64,000 bases of DNA from Diphasiastrum complanatum. Its lineage: Eukaryota; Streptophyta; Lycopodiopsida; Lycopodiales; Lycopodiaceae. A program made the position numbers and the translations under genes. The stretch is taken from the NCBI GenBank assembly GCA_029204225.1, contig CM055113.1, forward strand, positions 7,407,852 through 7,471,851, in the 5' to 3' direction. Positions 32,032 to 42,163 of this stretch are shown piece after piece (position 1 is the first letter of the stretch; each line of letters opens with the position of its first letter). The notes beneath the pieces are model-generated. The model had not been told where the DNA came from and ran no database searches. It worked only from the letters and a program-made list of their open reading frames with translations.

Positions 32032-33120
32032 GAATCCGAAGACATTAAAAAGGTCGTTAAAGCCTTACACTCAGAAAATGCTGGTGGACATTTTGCTTTG
32101 AAGAACACAGCTATTAAGTTATTGACTGTCAAGTATTGGTGGCCAACAATGTTCAATGATGTATTAAACTTTATTCGTTCATGTGATTCATGCCAAAGAT
32201 CTGGTAAGCCTACAAAATCAATGAATTGGCCGTTGACACCAATCCTTCCTCTTGCACCATTCGAGAAGTGGGGGATTGACTTTGTCGGTCCAATTAAAAC
32301 TGTTGCCCAACATACGAAATGTCGCGATATTCTAGTTGCAACGGATTATGCTACAAAGAACGTGGAAGCAGAGGCGACAAAAAGAAATGATGCAAAAACT
32401 GTCATGACGTTCTTATTCAAAAGTATTATCACCAGATATGATTGTCCACTCGAACTAGTAAGTGATCGAGGTACACATTTTTTAAATGACACTATACGGT
32501 TGCTGACAACTTATTTCCTTATCAAACACAGAAAAGCTACACCGTATAATTCAAAAGAAAACGGGTTGACAGAAAGAGCTAATGGAATTTTATGTAAGAT
32601 CCTGACTAAAATTACTATTGCACACGCAACGGATTGGGATCAAAATCTACCATCAGTTCTTTGGGCTTATCGTAATACAGAGAAAATCATGACGAAACAG
32701 ACACTATATTTTCTGACATATGGTATGCATCCTATTCTGCCAATTGAATTTGAGGTCAAAACTTTTCGTATCCAAGCTCAACGAACAAATGCAGACTCTA
32801 TAAACAAAAGGTTGACTAATATTGAAGAACTAGCTGAAGCTCGTGAGTCTTCACAAAAATTAACGAAGGAAATCCAGAAACAAAGAAAGAAAAAATATGA
32901 CAGTCATATAAAAAAATGTGATCTTAAACCTGATGATTATGCACTGATATATGACAGTCGCCATCAAAAGTTCCCAAGAAAACTCCATATGTGATGGCTT
33001 GGACCTTTTAAAGTCATAAAGGTGTTTGATAATGGTTCTGTGCAACTTCAATCACTTGAAGAGGAACCGTTACCTACACGTATTAACGGGTCCAGACTAA
33101 AAAATACTACCTTTGACCAA
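32032..33120 (+). pseudogene. Gypsy integrase (G)
   Basis: H2C2 zinc domain (HSENAGGHFALKNT, YWWPTM, CDSCQRSGKP), then the core with WGIDFVGP, LVSDRGTHF and the Glu in ENGLTERANG. It continues through PSVLWAYRNTEKIMTKQT and a Lys-rich region to a TGA at 32992, after which KVIKVFDNGSVQL and INGSRLK continue in frame. This C-terminal stretch is the usual gypsy GPY/F-type tail. No chromodomain is seen. Confidence 0.85.
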
Positions 33121-33870
33121 AATTTTATTTATTTATTTTTATTCTTATTATTTTCTAGTATTTTTTTGATAATGTTCACGATTTTTTTTTTTTCCTTTTC
33201 TAGAAAATTTTCTAGAAATTTTCATGAACTTTTCTACCACTGTTCAACATTTGTTCAAACTATTTCGTGAATTTTTCGAGAATTTTTCTCGTCTTCTCTC
33301 AAATCTTTTAAGTTATTTTTCAAAGTATTTTCGTGAATTTTTTGAGAATTTTTCTTGTCTTCTCTCAAATCTTTTAAGTTATTTTTCAAAGTATTTTCGA
33401 GAACTTTTCGAGAAACTTTCGCGACACTCTAACTGTGAAATAAAAACTTGCCATTTTTTTTTCTTTTGAGAATTTTTCTAGCATTTTTTTTCTCTAGATT
33501 TTTGAGAAATTTTCTAGGATGACACTTAACATTTTCAAGAATTTTTCGTGAAGTTCTGTATCATTTTCTAGAATCTCTCAACAACATTCTAGAAACTTTC
33601 TAGTATCTTTCGAGAATCTATCTACCTACTTTTTATATCTCTCTATTAAAGATGATGGCCTTGTGATTCTCATTATTCACACGTGTGTACGCTCACATAT
33701 CAAAACCGATATTGTTTCTCCTTAATTTATTTAAAACGATCTTCCGTCACTAAAGATCGATCTGTCAAATCATAGTTTCAAACACTGACCCATGCACGTA
33801 CTCCATAAATGGAAGTGCCAGATGTCAAGTCACCATGCCACATCATCATCCCTTCCACACCGCTACTGCA
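33121..33870 (+). repeat. T-rich noncoding region with tandem repeat
   Basis: Very T-rich, with many tttctagaa and gagaattttt motifs. Two near-identical units of about 67 bp containing cttctctcaaatcttttaag lie in tandem at about 33266-33399. A CACACGTGTG palindrome is at 33678-33687. No coding is supported. It separates the integrase from the third ORF. Confidence 0.7.
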
Positions 33871-33879
33871 TATCAGAGT

Positions 33880-36640
33880 TATTTTCCATTTTTCTTCCTT
33901 ACACTTTATGCAATTGGTAAGGAAGTGGGCAGCTTCATCCACCGAATCCTTATTTGTTGAGATCATCTTCCCATCCATCGGTAATCCAAGGGCTGTGCAA
34001 GTCTTCAGAGATAGTAAAGAATTTGCCTCGCACATGGACTTTGAAATCTACCTCCGAAATGGAATGAATGGAGTTGACAAATTTTGTACTGACTTCGGAG
34101 AGGATGGTGGAGGGGTCCACTTTCAAATTACCCAACCTGCATCGATCCAAAAAGGATTGGATGGATGCCAGGCGGATTCCTGCGCGTGTTTTTTAGATGA
34201 TATTAGAACTTGAATTGGATCCAGAAGTCATTGTTCAAATTTTTTCACAAAAGCTCGTAGATCTCAATAGGTCGCAAATGAATGCTTTGATCGCAAAGAG
34301 AATGTGTGCAAGAAAGCATAACATACCCATGAAGGGATACAAGATCTCCATGATTCGTGATACCACATTTAGAATGTTTTTTAAATATGCAAACCAAGTA
34401 AACTTTTTGACGGATGTTGATGCGATGATTTCAGTGCAAAATTTTGGTTACATCTTAGACGCACTTGTAGGAAATCTAGTTTGTTTCGGCACTATTACAT
34501 AGAAAGCATTTTTGCGTTGGATCAAGCACCAAAAATTTTCTAAAGTTGGAGCACATGTCTCTTGGCTATGCGCCCATTTCGACATTTTGAACGAGCAAGA
34601 AAAAACATTGCTGACAGGAAGGATGTTGGCCCCCAAGCCAATTGATCTTTCCGGCCTCATTACTCAAATTGCACCAGCCGTCGAAGTAGCAGCTACCACT
34701 GCTATGGACATTGACGCTGCACCATCCCAATCGGAACCAGTTCCAGTTGTGGCAATGAAGACTGATGGAGTTGCTGCTGCTGATTTTTCACAACACGCAT
34801 CTGCTTCCACATCTCAGAAGCAACCGAGGACCTCTTCCTCTGACGATGACGCAACTTAGTCTGATACCTCAGACAAAAGACAAACAACTATTGAAGGCGA
34901 CACTGGGGCACCTATGGCAGATGAAGAACAGCCAGACGACCAGCCCCAGTGGTTTCGCACCATGACCGAGAAAGCCAAGTACCATCAACAACTTACGATG
35001 GAATTTGTCAACTCAGAAAGAAGATGCCAAGAAGATCTCAAGGCGTCTTTTGAGAAAATTGATTCGCTCAAATCAGACAACACGAAGCTGATTGAACGAA
35101 ATCGTTCTCTCGACACACATCTTCAAACCTTAATAAAGGAAGCTGATTCTTTAAAACAGATCAATAAGGCGATTGAGGCCAAGTCTGATAATTATTAGAC
35201 TCAAAATGATTCTTTAAAGCAGCAACTGACAGCTGCAAATCAACATAATGTTGTGCTCCAGAAACATTTCCAAGAGGAGTGAATGAGAAGACTGAAGGCA
35301 GAAGTTGCTCTTGTAGTATGCTCCATTGTAGGGTCTGTTACAATCGACCTCACGAAGCTAAATCAGCTCCAAGATCAGATGCTCGACAATTTTTGAGTTG
35401 AGTTCCTGCAACCACTCGAGAATTTGAAGGCTCTTGTCGAGGAAGAATTGGCGGAGCTAATGGAGTTTTTGAGTGAAGCTACCCCATCTTGCAGCAGACC
35501 AGATGCACACGACGAGTACCTTCAGACCCTACTCAGAATTGATGATCTTATACAGCAAATTCCATCTGTGCCTGCCTGCACCGGAGCCTCAGACCATCCC
35601 GATTATCTGAAAGCAGTCGCAAAGATTGACAAGCTCGAATAGGAGCTATCAGATCTCCAACAACAAATGGAAGATCAGAAGCTGGCTGCTGAGTTGCAAA
35701 CTCAGGACTTGGCAACTGCATCTACACAGCCAAAATGAATGTGGCGGAATCAGTCGAAGGTATGTGCTGACAGATTCCGTGTATTTGCTGAACGCTTCTG
35801 GAAATGGTGTCCACCTACTTTTAACATTGAATTACAATGGCGTATGGATTATATGGTGCTACTAGGCGTAGTAGGCATCGCGACGATTGGAAGTGACCAT
35901 GGGAGAAGGAAGACTTTCTCTGGTTATTGGCCCAGCTTTCTATTGAGCAGAAAGGATGTCTCTGCTGGGGCATAATCTAGGGAAAGTTTAAAGTCCTACC
36001 TTTTGGGTCAGCAGAGTTATACATAGGCTCTTCGACTATGTATGCTCTTGAATACATTCGCATCAAAGAACTTCAATTTTTGCAGAACAAAGACAATAAG
36101 CAACATTTTTGAAAGCGAAAGTCACAGTTTCAATTATACAAACCCAAAGCTGTTGCGGATTTAGGCGCATTCGACGACGCAGGGTTGCTAATCAACATTG
36201 ATATGGCTTATCCAGACTTATTTAGTCTATATGTGGATTGGGAGCGGAACCTTGGAGACTATTTTGCAGAGATTCGACATAATCTGTAGGATAGAAGGAA
36301 GTCATTCAGATATAAGCAATTTTGTACATATTCATTTTGGCAGTTTGGTACCTTTGCGACAAAAGACATTAATTTTTGTTCAGAATCTTTATGTTAAAAG
36401 CAATTTTATTAGATTCTCAGCTCGATACTATGAAGAAATCACTCTACGAAGTGATTCAGACGAAGATACAAAGTTGACTCAAGAGTTGTTCGATGGAACA
36501 TTACTTCATGTTAAACTAGAAGAATTTGGCAACCCCCCAGTTGGCCGATATACAAAATCCAAAGAAGATTTGTTGTTGATCGAAGCTCAATAGAACTTGA
36601 AGCTAGCTCAGAAACTATATGAAGAATTGAATAATTCATA
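33880..36640 (+). pseudogene. Large third ORF of gypsy G, unknown family
   Basis: One frame is readable from about 33880 to about 35870, interrupted only by isolated stops (33918, 34065, 34194, 34500, 34857, 35196, 35280, 35394, 35640, 35736). Coding then continues in a second frame to a TAG at 36287 and in the first frame again to about 36640, near 900 codons in all. Order of parts: a basic N-terminal region; a globular region (MIRDTTFRMFFKYANQVNF, LRWIKHQKFSKVGAHVSWLC); an Ala/Pro/Ser linker; a long coiled coil (34920-35300); a second helical part (35400-35730); an aromatic region (FRVFAERFWKWCPP); and an acidic tail. I recognise no known domain. It may be an env-like or captured gene. Confidence 0.55.
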
Positions 36641-36941
36641 AATATTATTCATGTCTTTATCATGTTGATGCCTATCTGTGCTACTGAAGCTAGATCTTTG
36701 CAGTTTGAAGATGTTTTGAAGTTTGATTCCAGTTTTCTTCAAACAATTTCAACTCAAAATGAACCTACTCAACGCAACAACAAGATACATATTCTCTAAA
36801 GAAATTTCTAAAGGACGAATCATATGAAGAAATATTTTTTTCACCTCAACGAAAATCTGATGACCAAGAATATTTCTCAAATAATCCTCGAAATAATGAT
36901 GATATGTTTATGAGGGCGTTTCACATTTGAGGAAGGTAATA

Positions 36942-37959
36942 TGTGATGCCACGCAAATGTCAAAAATTGAATATCAACATAAATATGGCATAATATACTC
37001 GAAAATGAAGATATGAGCTGGTTAAGTATAGATCATGAAGAGGCCTAAGTCATTTTTCGAGAATATATCTCCTAGGTACTTGCCTTATAAATTAAGGACT
37101 AGACCTTTAATAGGAAAAGACATTGCCTTGGATAACCCTTAACTAGGTCGTCCATACAAGACGACTAGTTATGAAAAGACATGTTAAACTAGAATAACTT
37201 TAACTCATAGTTAAGTAGACCTCTTATGGTATAGTTGAACATATTTTCAGTTTAAATATTAACTAGACCCTTTCGCGAGAACGACGTACCTATTGTTTAA
37301 GAGGTGTGTTTGTTCGCCCTGTAGAACATATATTGATCTCACACTTCAGTCTCGATCATCGAGAGAGAAGAGTTTATGCTTATGTAAGAGATTGAAGAAG
37401 TGAATAGAGTTCTGTGAGTTATTCTCCCTTATCTCTGTTCTCCGCATTGCTGAGTGTGAGTGATCTTGACTCTGCTAACAATCTCTAACACATTTCATGA
37501 ATTACTCTCTGATTAGACAGATGCTCTAGTGCATTACAGTAGTTTGCTATGTTTTCGTAAAGCATGCTCTAAAGAACTGTCTTAAAATCATCTTATTTGT
37601 CTGTCGTGAATACTTTCTTTTCGACACTCGAATAACGACTATCTTTGTGCAGTCTAGCACGATCATTGAATTAAGTAGTATGTATACAAATGAGATGATA
37701 GTCCCTGTCTGGAGAATTGAGTATCTAATCTGTTTTCCTGATTGGCATTGACATAAGTTTCTAACGTGCTCGAAAACCATTCGTACTCTTTAACCATTAA
37801 GTTGGACTTTAGTTGTTGAGGACTATTGTCTAGGAACGAATAGTTCGCGAACTCGATTAATTAATTGTCTGCGCAGTCGCGAATACATCGAACAATTCTC
37901 GATTCTCTGTTGACACCTTAGTCAGCCAGAGTGTAGTCTGCTGTACTACTCTGATAACA
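36942..37959 (+). repeat. 3' LTR of gypsy G
   Basis: Starts TGTGATGCCACG after a purine-rich gaggaaggtaata and ends ctctgataaca, about 1018 bp, with TGT...ACA ends. From about 37370 to 37970 it is alignable with the reverse complement of 48005-48607. The match ends just past the proposed LTR end (tttcat), which supports that boundary to within about ten bases. No standard tRNA primer site follows in H, where the gag ATG comes almost at once. Confidence 0.65.
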
Positions 37960-38179
37960 TTTCATTTGTAAAATGCGCTTCCTTCAATTTGATAGAGGCC
38001 AGATTGTTGTTCTGAATTCATTAACATTACCCATTCCAAATATAAGTAATATTGGTTACTCTTTAATGTATGTCGACAACCAGAATAACATTCGAAACAA
38101 CCTGCCATAATTACCCCAAAAACATAACTTTCTAACGTTGTCCACTGTGGGAACGATACTTTTCACTACAAAGTCTATA

Positions 38180-38527
38180 TTAACCCTGTTGGTATCGCGC
38201 GACACTATCCAGTCTATGTCTGAAAGCTGGGAAGAAATGAACAAGATCAATATAATGCATGTACTGGAGTGGACCTATGGAGAAAACAGACTTACGAAGT
38301 AGATCTCTGAATCTGACATAATGGTCATGAAATATGTCAGAATTTGGTTGTGCAGTCCTGAAAACATGTAGATATGGCCTGAATAGACTATGAAAATAGT
38401 CTAGGTTTTCAGTAATCCCAAGTTCACTAAGAAATGAACTCAAGCCTGAATCTCGTGAGGATGATGAGGAAGAGGCCATGGCCGTAACGTGAATATGGCA
38501 CTTGTGCGCGAGGGAGAACTGAACCAA
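38180..38527 (-). CDS. Possible first exon of an unknown gene
   Basis: 115 codons open, with a natural-looking start at an internal Met followed by ASSSSSSRDSGLSSFLSEL. Further motifs are YFHSLFRPYLHVFRT, FHDHYVRFRDLLRKS and MHYIDLVHFFPAFRHRLDSV. Amino-acid use looks protein-like, but no family is recognised. It ends at a TAA shortly after YQQG, near possible splice sequence, and no further exon could be placed. It points away from the palindrome block at 38497-39295, which could therefore be a shared promoter region with the SENP-like gene. Confidence 0.35.
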   Translation of the reverse strand: MVQFSLAHKCHIHVTAMASSSSSSRDSGLSSFLSELGITENLDYFHSLFRPYLHVFRTAQPNSDIFHDHYVRFRDLLRKSVFSIGPLQYMHYIDLVHFFPAFRHRLDSVARYQQG

Positions 38528-39295
38528 AACTAACTATCAAAATGGCGCACAAGAGGGATATGTAGAGCAGGCAGATGCCGAATATCGCACTTGTGCGTGA
38601 GTAGGTACAATTGCAAGCAAAAGGAAGGCAATGAGCACGCACAAGAGCGATATGCCGTGAATTTCGAGAATGGAAAAGGTAAAAAATTAATCGGTTTTTG
38701 TGCCATTTATACTAAATTTTTGCACGTGTGGTCAACGGACTTAGGACACGTGTCAACTTTCAATTGGACTATAGGCGCAGGCACGTGTGAGATGACACCT
38801 GCACACGTGTGAAATGACACTTGGACACGTGTCGTGTGTTCATTCGTTTGCTCGACAACACGTGTCACTCTTGCATTTGATCATACAAATTCCACACGTG
38901 TAATGTGACAGGGTGACACATGTCACTCTCACATTTGTTCATACAGCTCCCACACGTGTGACAGGACGTTCTTTCACACGTGTGAACCGCGATATAAAAT
39001 CACAAACTTCGATGAATTTTTTTCACTTTTTTTTAGGCTCCGCATATCGCACTTGTGCGCATCCTTCACAATGGAAATTCCTCCTACCTCCTTCCATGCG
39101 CACAGGTCCGATACGTCTGCCTACATGTCACCCCATATCGCACTTGTGCGTCTTTTCTCAAAACTAATCGTTCTCTTTAATATTCGGCTCGCACAGGTCT
39201 GATATACCATACATTTCCTCTGTACATATTGGTCCTCTGCGAGTTCTTTGTCATCCCTCCCTGCTCATCCTAACCATCATGCACAAGTCCGCTAT
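38497..39295. promoter_or_regulatory. Alternating inverted-repeat array flanking a G-box cluster
   Basis: A 16-bp motif ATATCGCACTTGTGCG (F) and its inverted form CGCACAAGAGCGATAT (R, with variants) alternate: F 38497, R 38546, F 38582, R 38638, then F 39044, R 39099, F 39135, R 39190, R 39280. F to R spacing is 49-56 bp, and the F-R unit repeats at 85-91 bp. Each F-R pair could fold as a 16-bp stem. Between the two arrays lie nine CACGTG boxes. The placement between divergent coding regions suggests a regulatory or structural role, which is inference. Confidence 0.6.
38723..38982. promoter_or_regulatory. Cluster of nine CACGTG boxes
   Basis: CACGTG occurs at 38723, 38747, 38782, 38804, 38826, 38859, 38895, 38953 and 38977, mostly as ACACGTGTC or CACACGTGTG. 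CACGTG with ACGTGTC context is the known binding core of plant bZIP (ABRE/G-box) and bHLH factors. Nine in 260 bp is far above chance. Whether it drives any gene here is unknown. Confidence 0.65.
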
Positions 39296-39670
39296 CACAT
39301 AGTACACGTCCATGGATAGGAGAAAGCAGACAAAGAGCGACTTCTTCTCTCCTGGCTCATCCTCATCCCCTACGATTGCCATCACACCACCCGCTAGACC
39401 TAGAACGTGCAATCGCAGTAGGTGGCTCTCTGAGATACGCGCAAGTATCAGAGATCAATAGCTCTGTTGATCCCAAGAGCTCCATTCTACCGTGTTGTCC
39501 AGAACATAACAAGAAATGATCTCGAACAGCTGGTTAGATTCACACCCAATGCTCTTTAGTGCCTTCAGGAGGCTGCTGAAGATTACATTAGCCTTTTTTT
39601 TTAGGATTTTTTTTTGCTTGCCATCCAATCCAAGAGGGTTACCATAATGCCCAAGTATTTTTAGCTCCTG

Positions 39671-41071
39671 ATGAGGATGAGGAATAGGTATTGTAGGTTA
39701 CATGTATCTCAGCCTGCTGCTCCTAGACCAACTCCTGTAGATAGGACTGATCTTCCTACAAAGCGTCCTAGGAAGCAGATAGCCCCCAAGCGTGCTCCTA
39801 AGAAAGTGAAGCCTAACCCTTCAGATTCTGTGAAGCCTAACCCAGAATCCATTGTAGATAATGCTGCTGTTGATAATGCTATAAATATAGCTACCTCTGT
39901 CTTGAATACCCCTTCAATTGTTGTAGAAACTACACATCCACCTCCTCCTCCTCCACCTCCAAATTATTATACATATATAGATTCGGATGATTATCTTAAA
40001 TTTGCGAAAGACATATCCGATGCTATAGATACTTTTGGTACTCCTTTTTGCTTTAGACTAGATGAAATTGATTTTAGTATAAATTTTAGAGTTATAGATT
40101 TCTTGGATCTCAAAGTCAGACGGGCTCCTATCAGTGATCCTGTGATAGAGTTCGGGCTTACACTCTTGCAATATGAGATTGCAAGAGATTCATCCAATGA
40201 GTTGTTGGTGCTGAGTAAGTTTCTACTTTAGGCCTTCAAGGAGAACAATGACACATTGTCAAAGTGTCTGACAAGTGGATTCACACCAGCAACAAAGTAT
40301 TTGCTCATACTATATCATATGAAGTAAGCTATATTAAATGCTTCTTGTTGTTTTATGCATTAACATTGGCATTGTCAATGGAAATAGTTCTCAGAATTGC
40401 AGCTAAAGAAATTTCAATCTTATTTTGCAGTGAACACTAGAGTTTAAACCTGATCTCTATTAAGAGATCTGTAAGTAATATTACTAAAGGTTTTTGTGTC
40501 AAGATGAATTTGACAAAAAATACGCATAAGGATGTAGATATATACCTTCCATATCTAAGTAAATATATTCATACAGAGATTCCCCATTCCGTGGACTGGC
40601 AGATTGTCAGTTTGGAGGTAAACTCTGTCTTTCTTAATAGCATTTTGAAATTAGTATTCTAATGAAATATTTTCAATCTAATTCATTCTGTTTCATAATT
40701 GATTTCTTGTGTGCTGAATTATTTTACAGTCACCCCAGCAAAATAATTCATTCAGTTGGGGGTGGTACACATTATACAATGCCAAGTTGTTTTTAGAGTG
40801 GTTCAACCTTCAACAAGATGTTGATATTTCTAAGGTAATAAATTTTGTTTATTCTTATTTTGGAATCATGATTAGTTTTCTATTATGGTAATGTTTTTGG
40901 CCATTACTAATACATGAATGTTCTATTTTGCAATTTACACTTCTTGAGTACACATCAAGCCAGGTGTATAGATTTAGACAAGAAATTATCCTGAGTGTAC
41001 TGGCTAGGGCAAGGCTTCAGCCTCCCGTTATTGATGATGGTGCAAAGGATGATGTAGTTATACTAAATTAA
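39671..41071 (+). pseudogene. SENP/Ulp1-like SUMO protease pseudogene, four exons
   Basis: Probable exons at 39671-40323, 40431-40617, 40730-40834 and 40949-41071. All introns are GT-AG and the frame is kept across every junction. Exon 1 has a Lys/Pro-rich N-terminus, a polyproline run and a region like the start of the C48 peptidase domain (VIDFLDLK). Across intron 1 the YLLILYHMN...HWSL block is formed, with the catalytic His but TAG (40437) in place of Trp. Exon 3 has PQQNNSF, the family's PQQxNxxDCG site, but Asp-Cys is replaced by Ser-Trp, so the nucleophile is lost. A second TAG is at 40229. C48 enzymes remove SUMO. This copy cannot be an active protease. Confidence 0.7.
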
Positions 41072-41079
41072 GATCAGAA

Positions 41080-42152
41080 AAAATATAGATAGCATAGAAC
41101 AAAAATACATGTATAGACTTCATAGAAAAATATACATTGATATATCAAATATTACTGATTACCTGATATGAAGAGAATGTAGAATCAATTTAGACCTCAG
41201 AGACAACAATACATTTCTCTGATAATAATATTTGTGTAAGAGGAGTGAGAGTTATTATCATTCAACAAGAATGCAAAAGGATATAGAACAATAACGAATC
41301 TATATAATAATATTGTAGTAACAACAATCAGATCACAATACAATCACGCTGATAAGCACGTGATCCTACTTACAGATTCAAAACAATTGCTAACATTCTG
41401 AATATCTCTCTCTCTCTCTCTCTCTATAATCACTAACTCTGAGAAGTCAGCTACTAAAAGACCTGTTCTAGTCGTTGTATCTCTGTTAGATCATCCTCTG
41501 ATATAGAATGACTTATTACTCCTTATGACTTCAATCGCTCATTTACATTTATAGCAACTGGAAGATCTTGTATTATTCTAGCTTTACATCTACAAGATTG
41601 CTTGACATTTGATTAACTGCCTAATTAGAACAGTTGTTATTGGAGCGTGAAGATGTAGACAGTCTATACTTGGAATATTGTGTATTTCTATAGAGTGTCA
41701 CCTGTGTAGTACCCTATGTAAAACTGCGGTGTCGGGTTCTTCACCTTTTTGTCGTTGTCAAAAACTGCATGTAAAAATGCAATGTCACTTTTTGCCCTAA
41801 TTGTTGCCTGTCAGAAACTGCATATAAAAATGCAATGTCGCATTTTTTGCATTTTTTCGCAAAAAAGTGTTGCTTTTCTGGAAGTGCCTAGGGCCCAAAC
41901 ACAACTTTCATAAGTGTCGCTAAAAACTTCGTAGTTGCTCAGGAAGGTAAAAGAAGTGACAGTGTCAGGTGTCAGATTTTTCGCCTATGGAAAAACTTGA
42001 GTAAAAATGCAGGCTGTAGCGATAATTAGTTCAAATATGCAGACTATTGGAAAATAGTTCATTTTCTGCAGATTTTCATTTGAGAGAGAAAAAAATCAGA
42101 GAAGGAAGAAGGGTTGTTGGGATGAGTAGGAGTTAGATTAAATTCCAACACT
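41080..42152 (-). repeat. 3' LTR of copia fragment F
   Basis: On the minus strand the LTR begins TGTTGGAATTTAATCTAACT at 42152, directly after the polypurine tract TTAAGGGGGAG (42153-42163). It includes a CT-rich microsatellite (41401-41426) and three or four degenerate repeats containing ctgcat(g/a)taaaaatgcaatgtc (41720-41870). Its far end is not certain; it lies between the SENP-like gene stop and about 41110. Confidence 0.65.
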
Positions 42153-42163
42153 CCCCCTTAAGC

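Larger units (their letters stand above)
30981..37959 (+). mobile_element. Ty3/gypsy element G, 5' truncated, with a third ORF
   Basis: Plus-strand gypsy element. It lacks gag, protease and most of RT. It has the RT connection and RNase H, the integrase zinc domain and core, a C-terminal extension, T-rich noncoding sequence with a tandem repeat, a large broken third ORF, then a 3' LTR ending near 37959. The LTR matches, in inverted orientation, the LTR fragment next to element H (48018-48607), so G and H belong to one family. Confidence 0.75.

Noticed and set aside
33022-33469. Phe-rich ORFs downstream of gypsy G integrase
   Set aside because: T-rich noncoding sequence; only the first about 30 codons, continuing the integrase C-terminus, look real.
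33778-34035. Minus-strand ORF overlapping the start of the G third ORF
   Set aside because: The plus-strand frame continues for hundreds of codons past it; the minus ORF is a shadow.
38497-39295. CRISPR-like array
   Set aside because: Repeats alternate in orientation, spacers vary, and the context is a plant genome with introns and retrotransposons; no cas-like genes are present.
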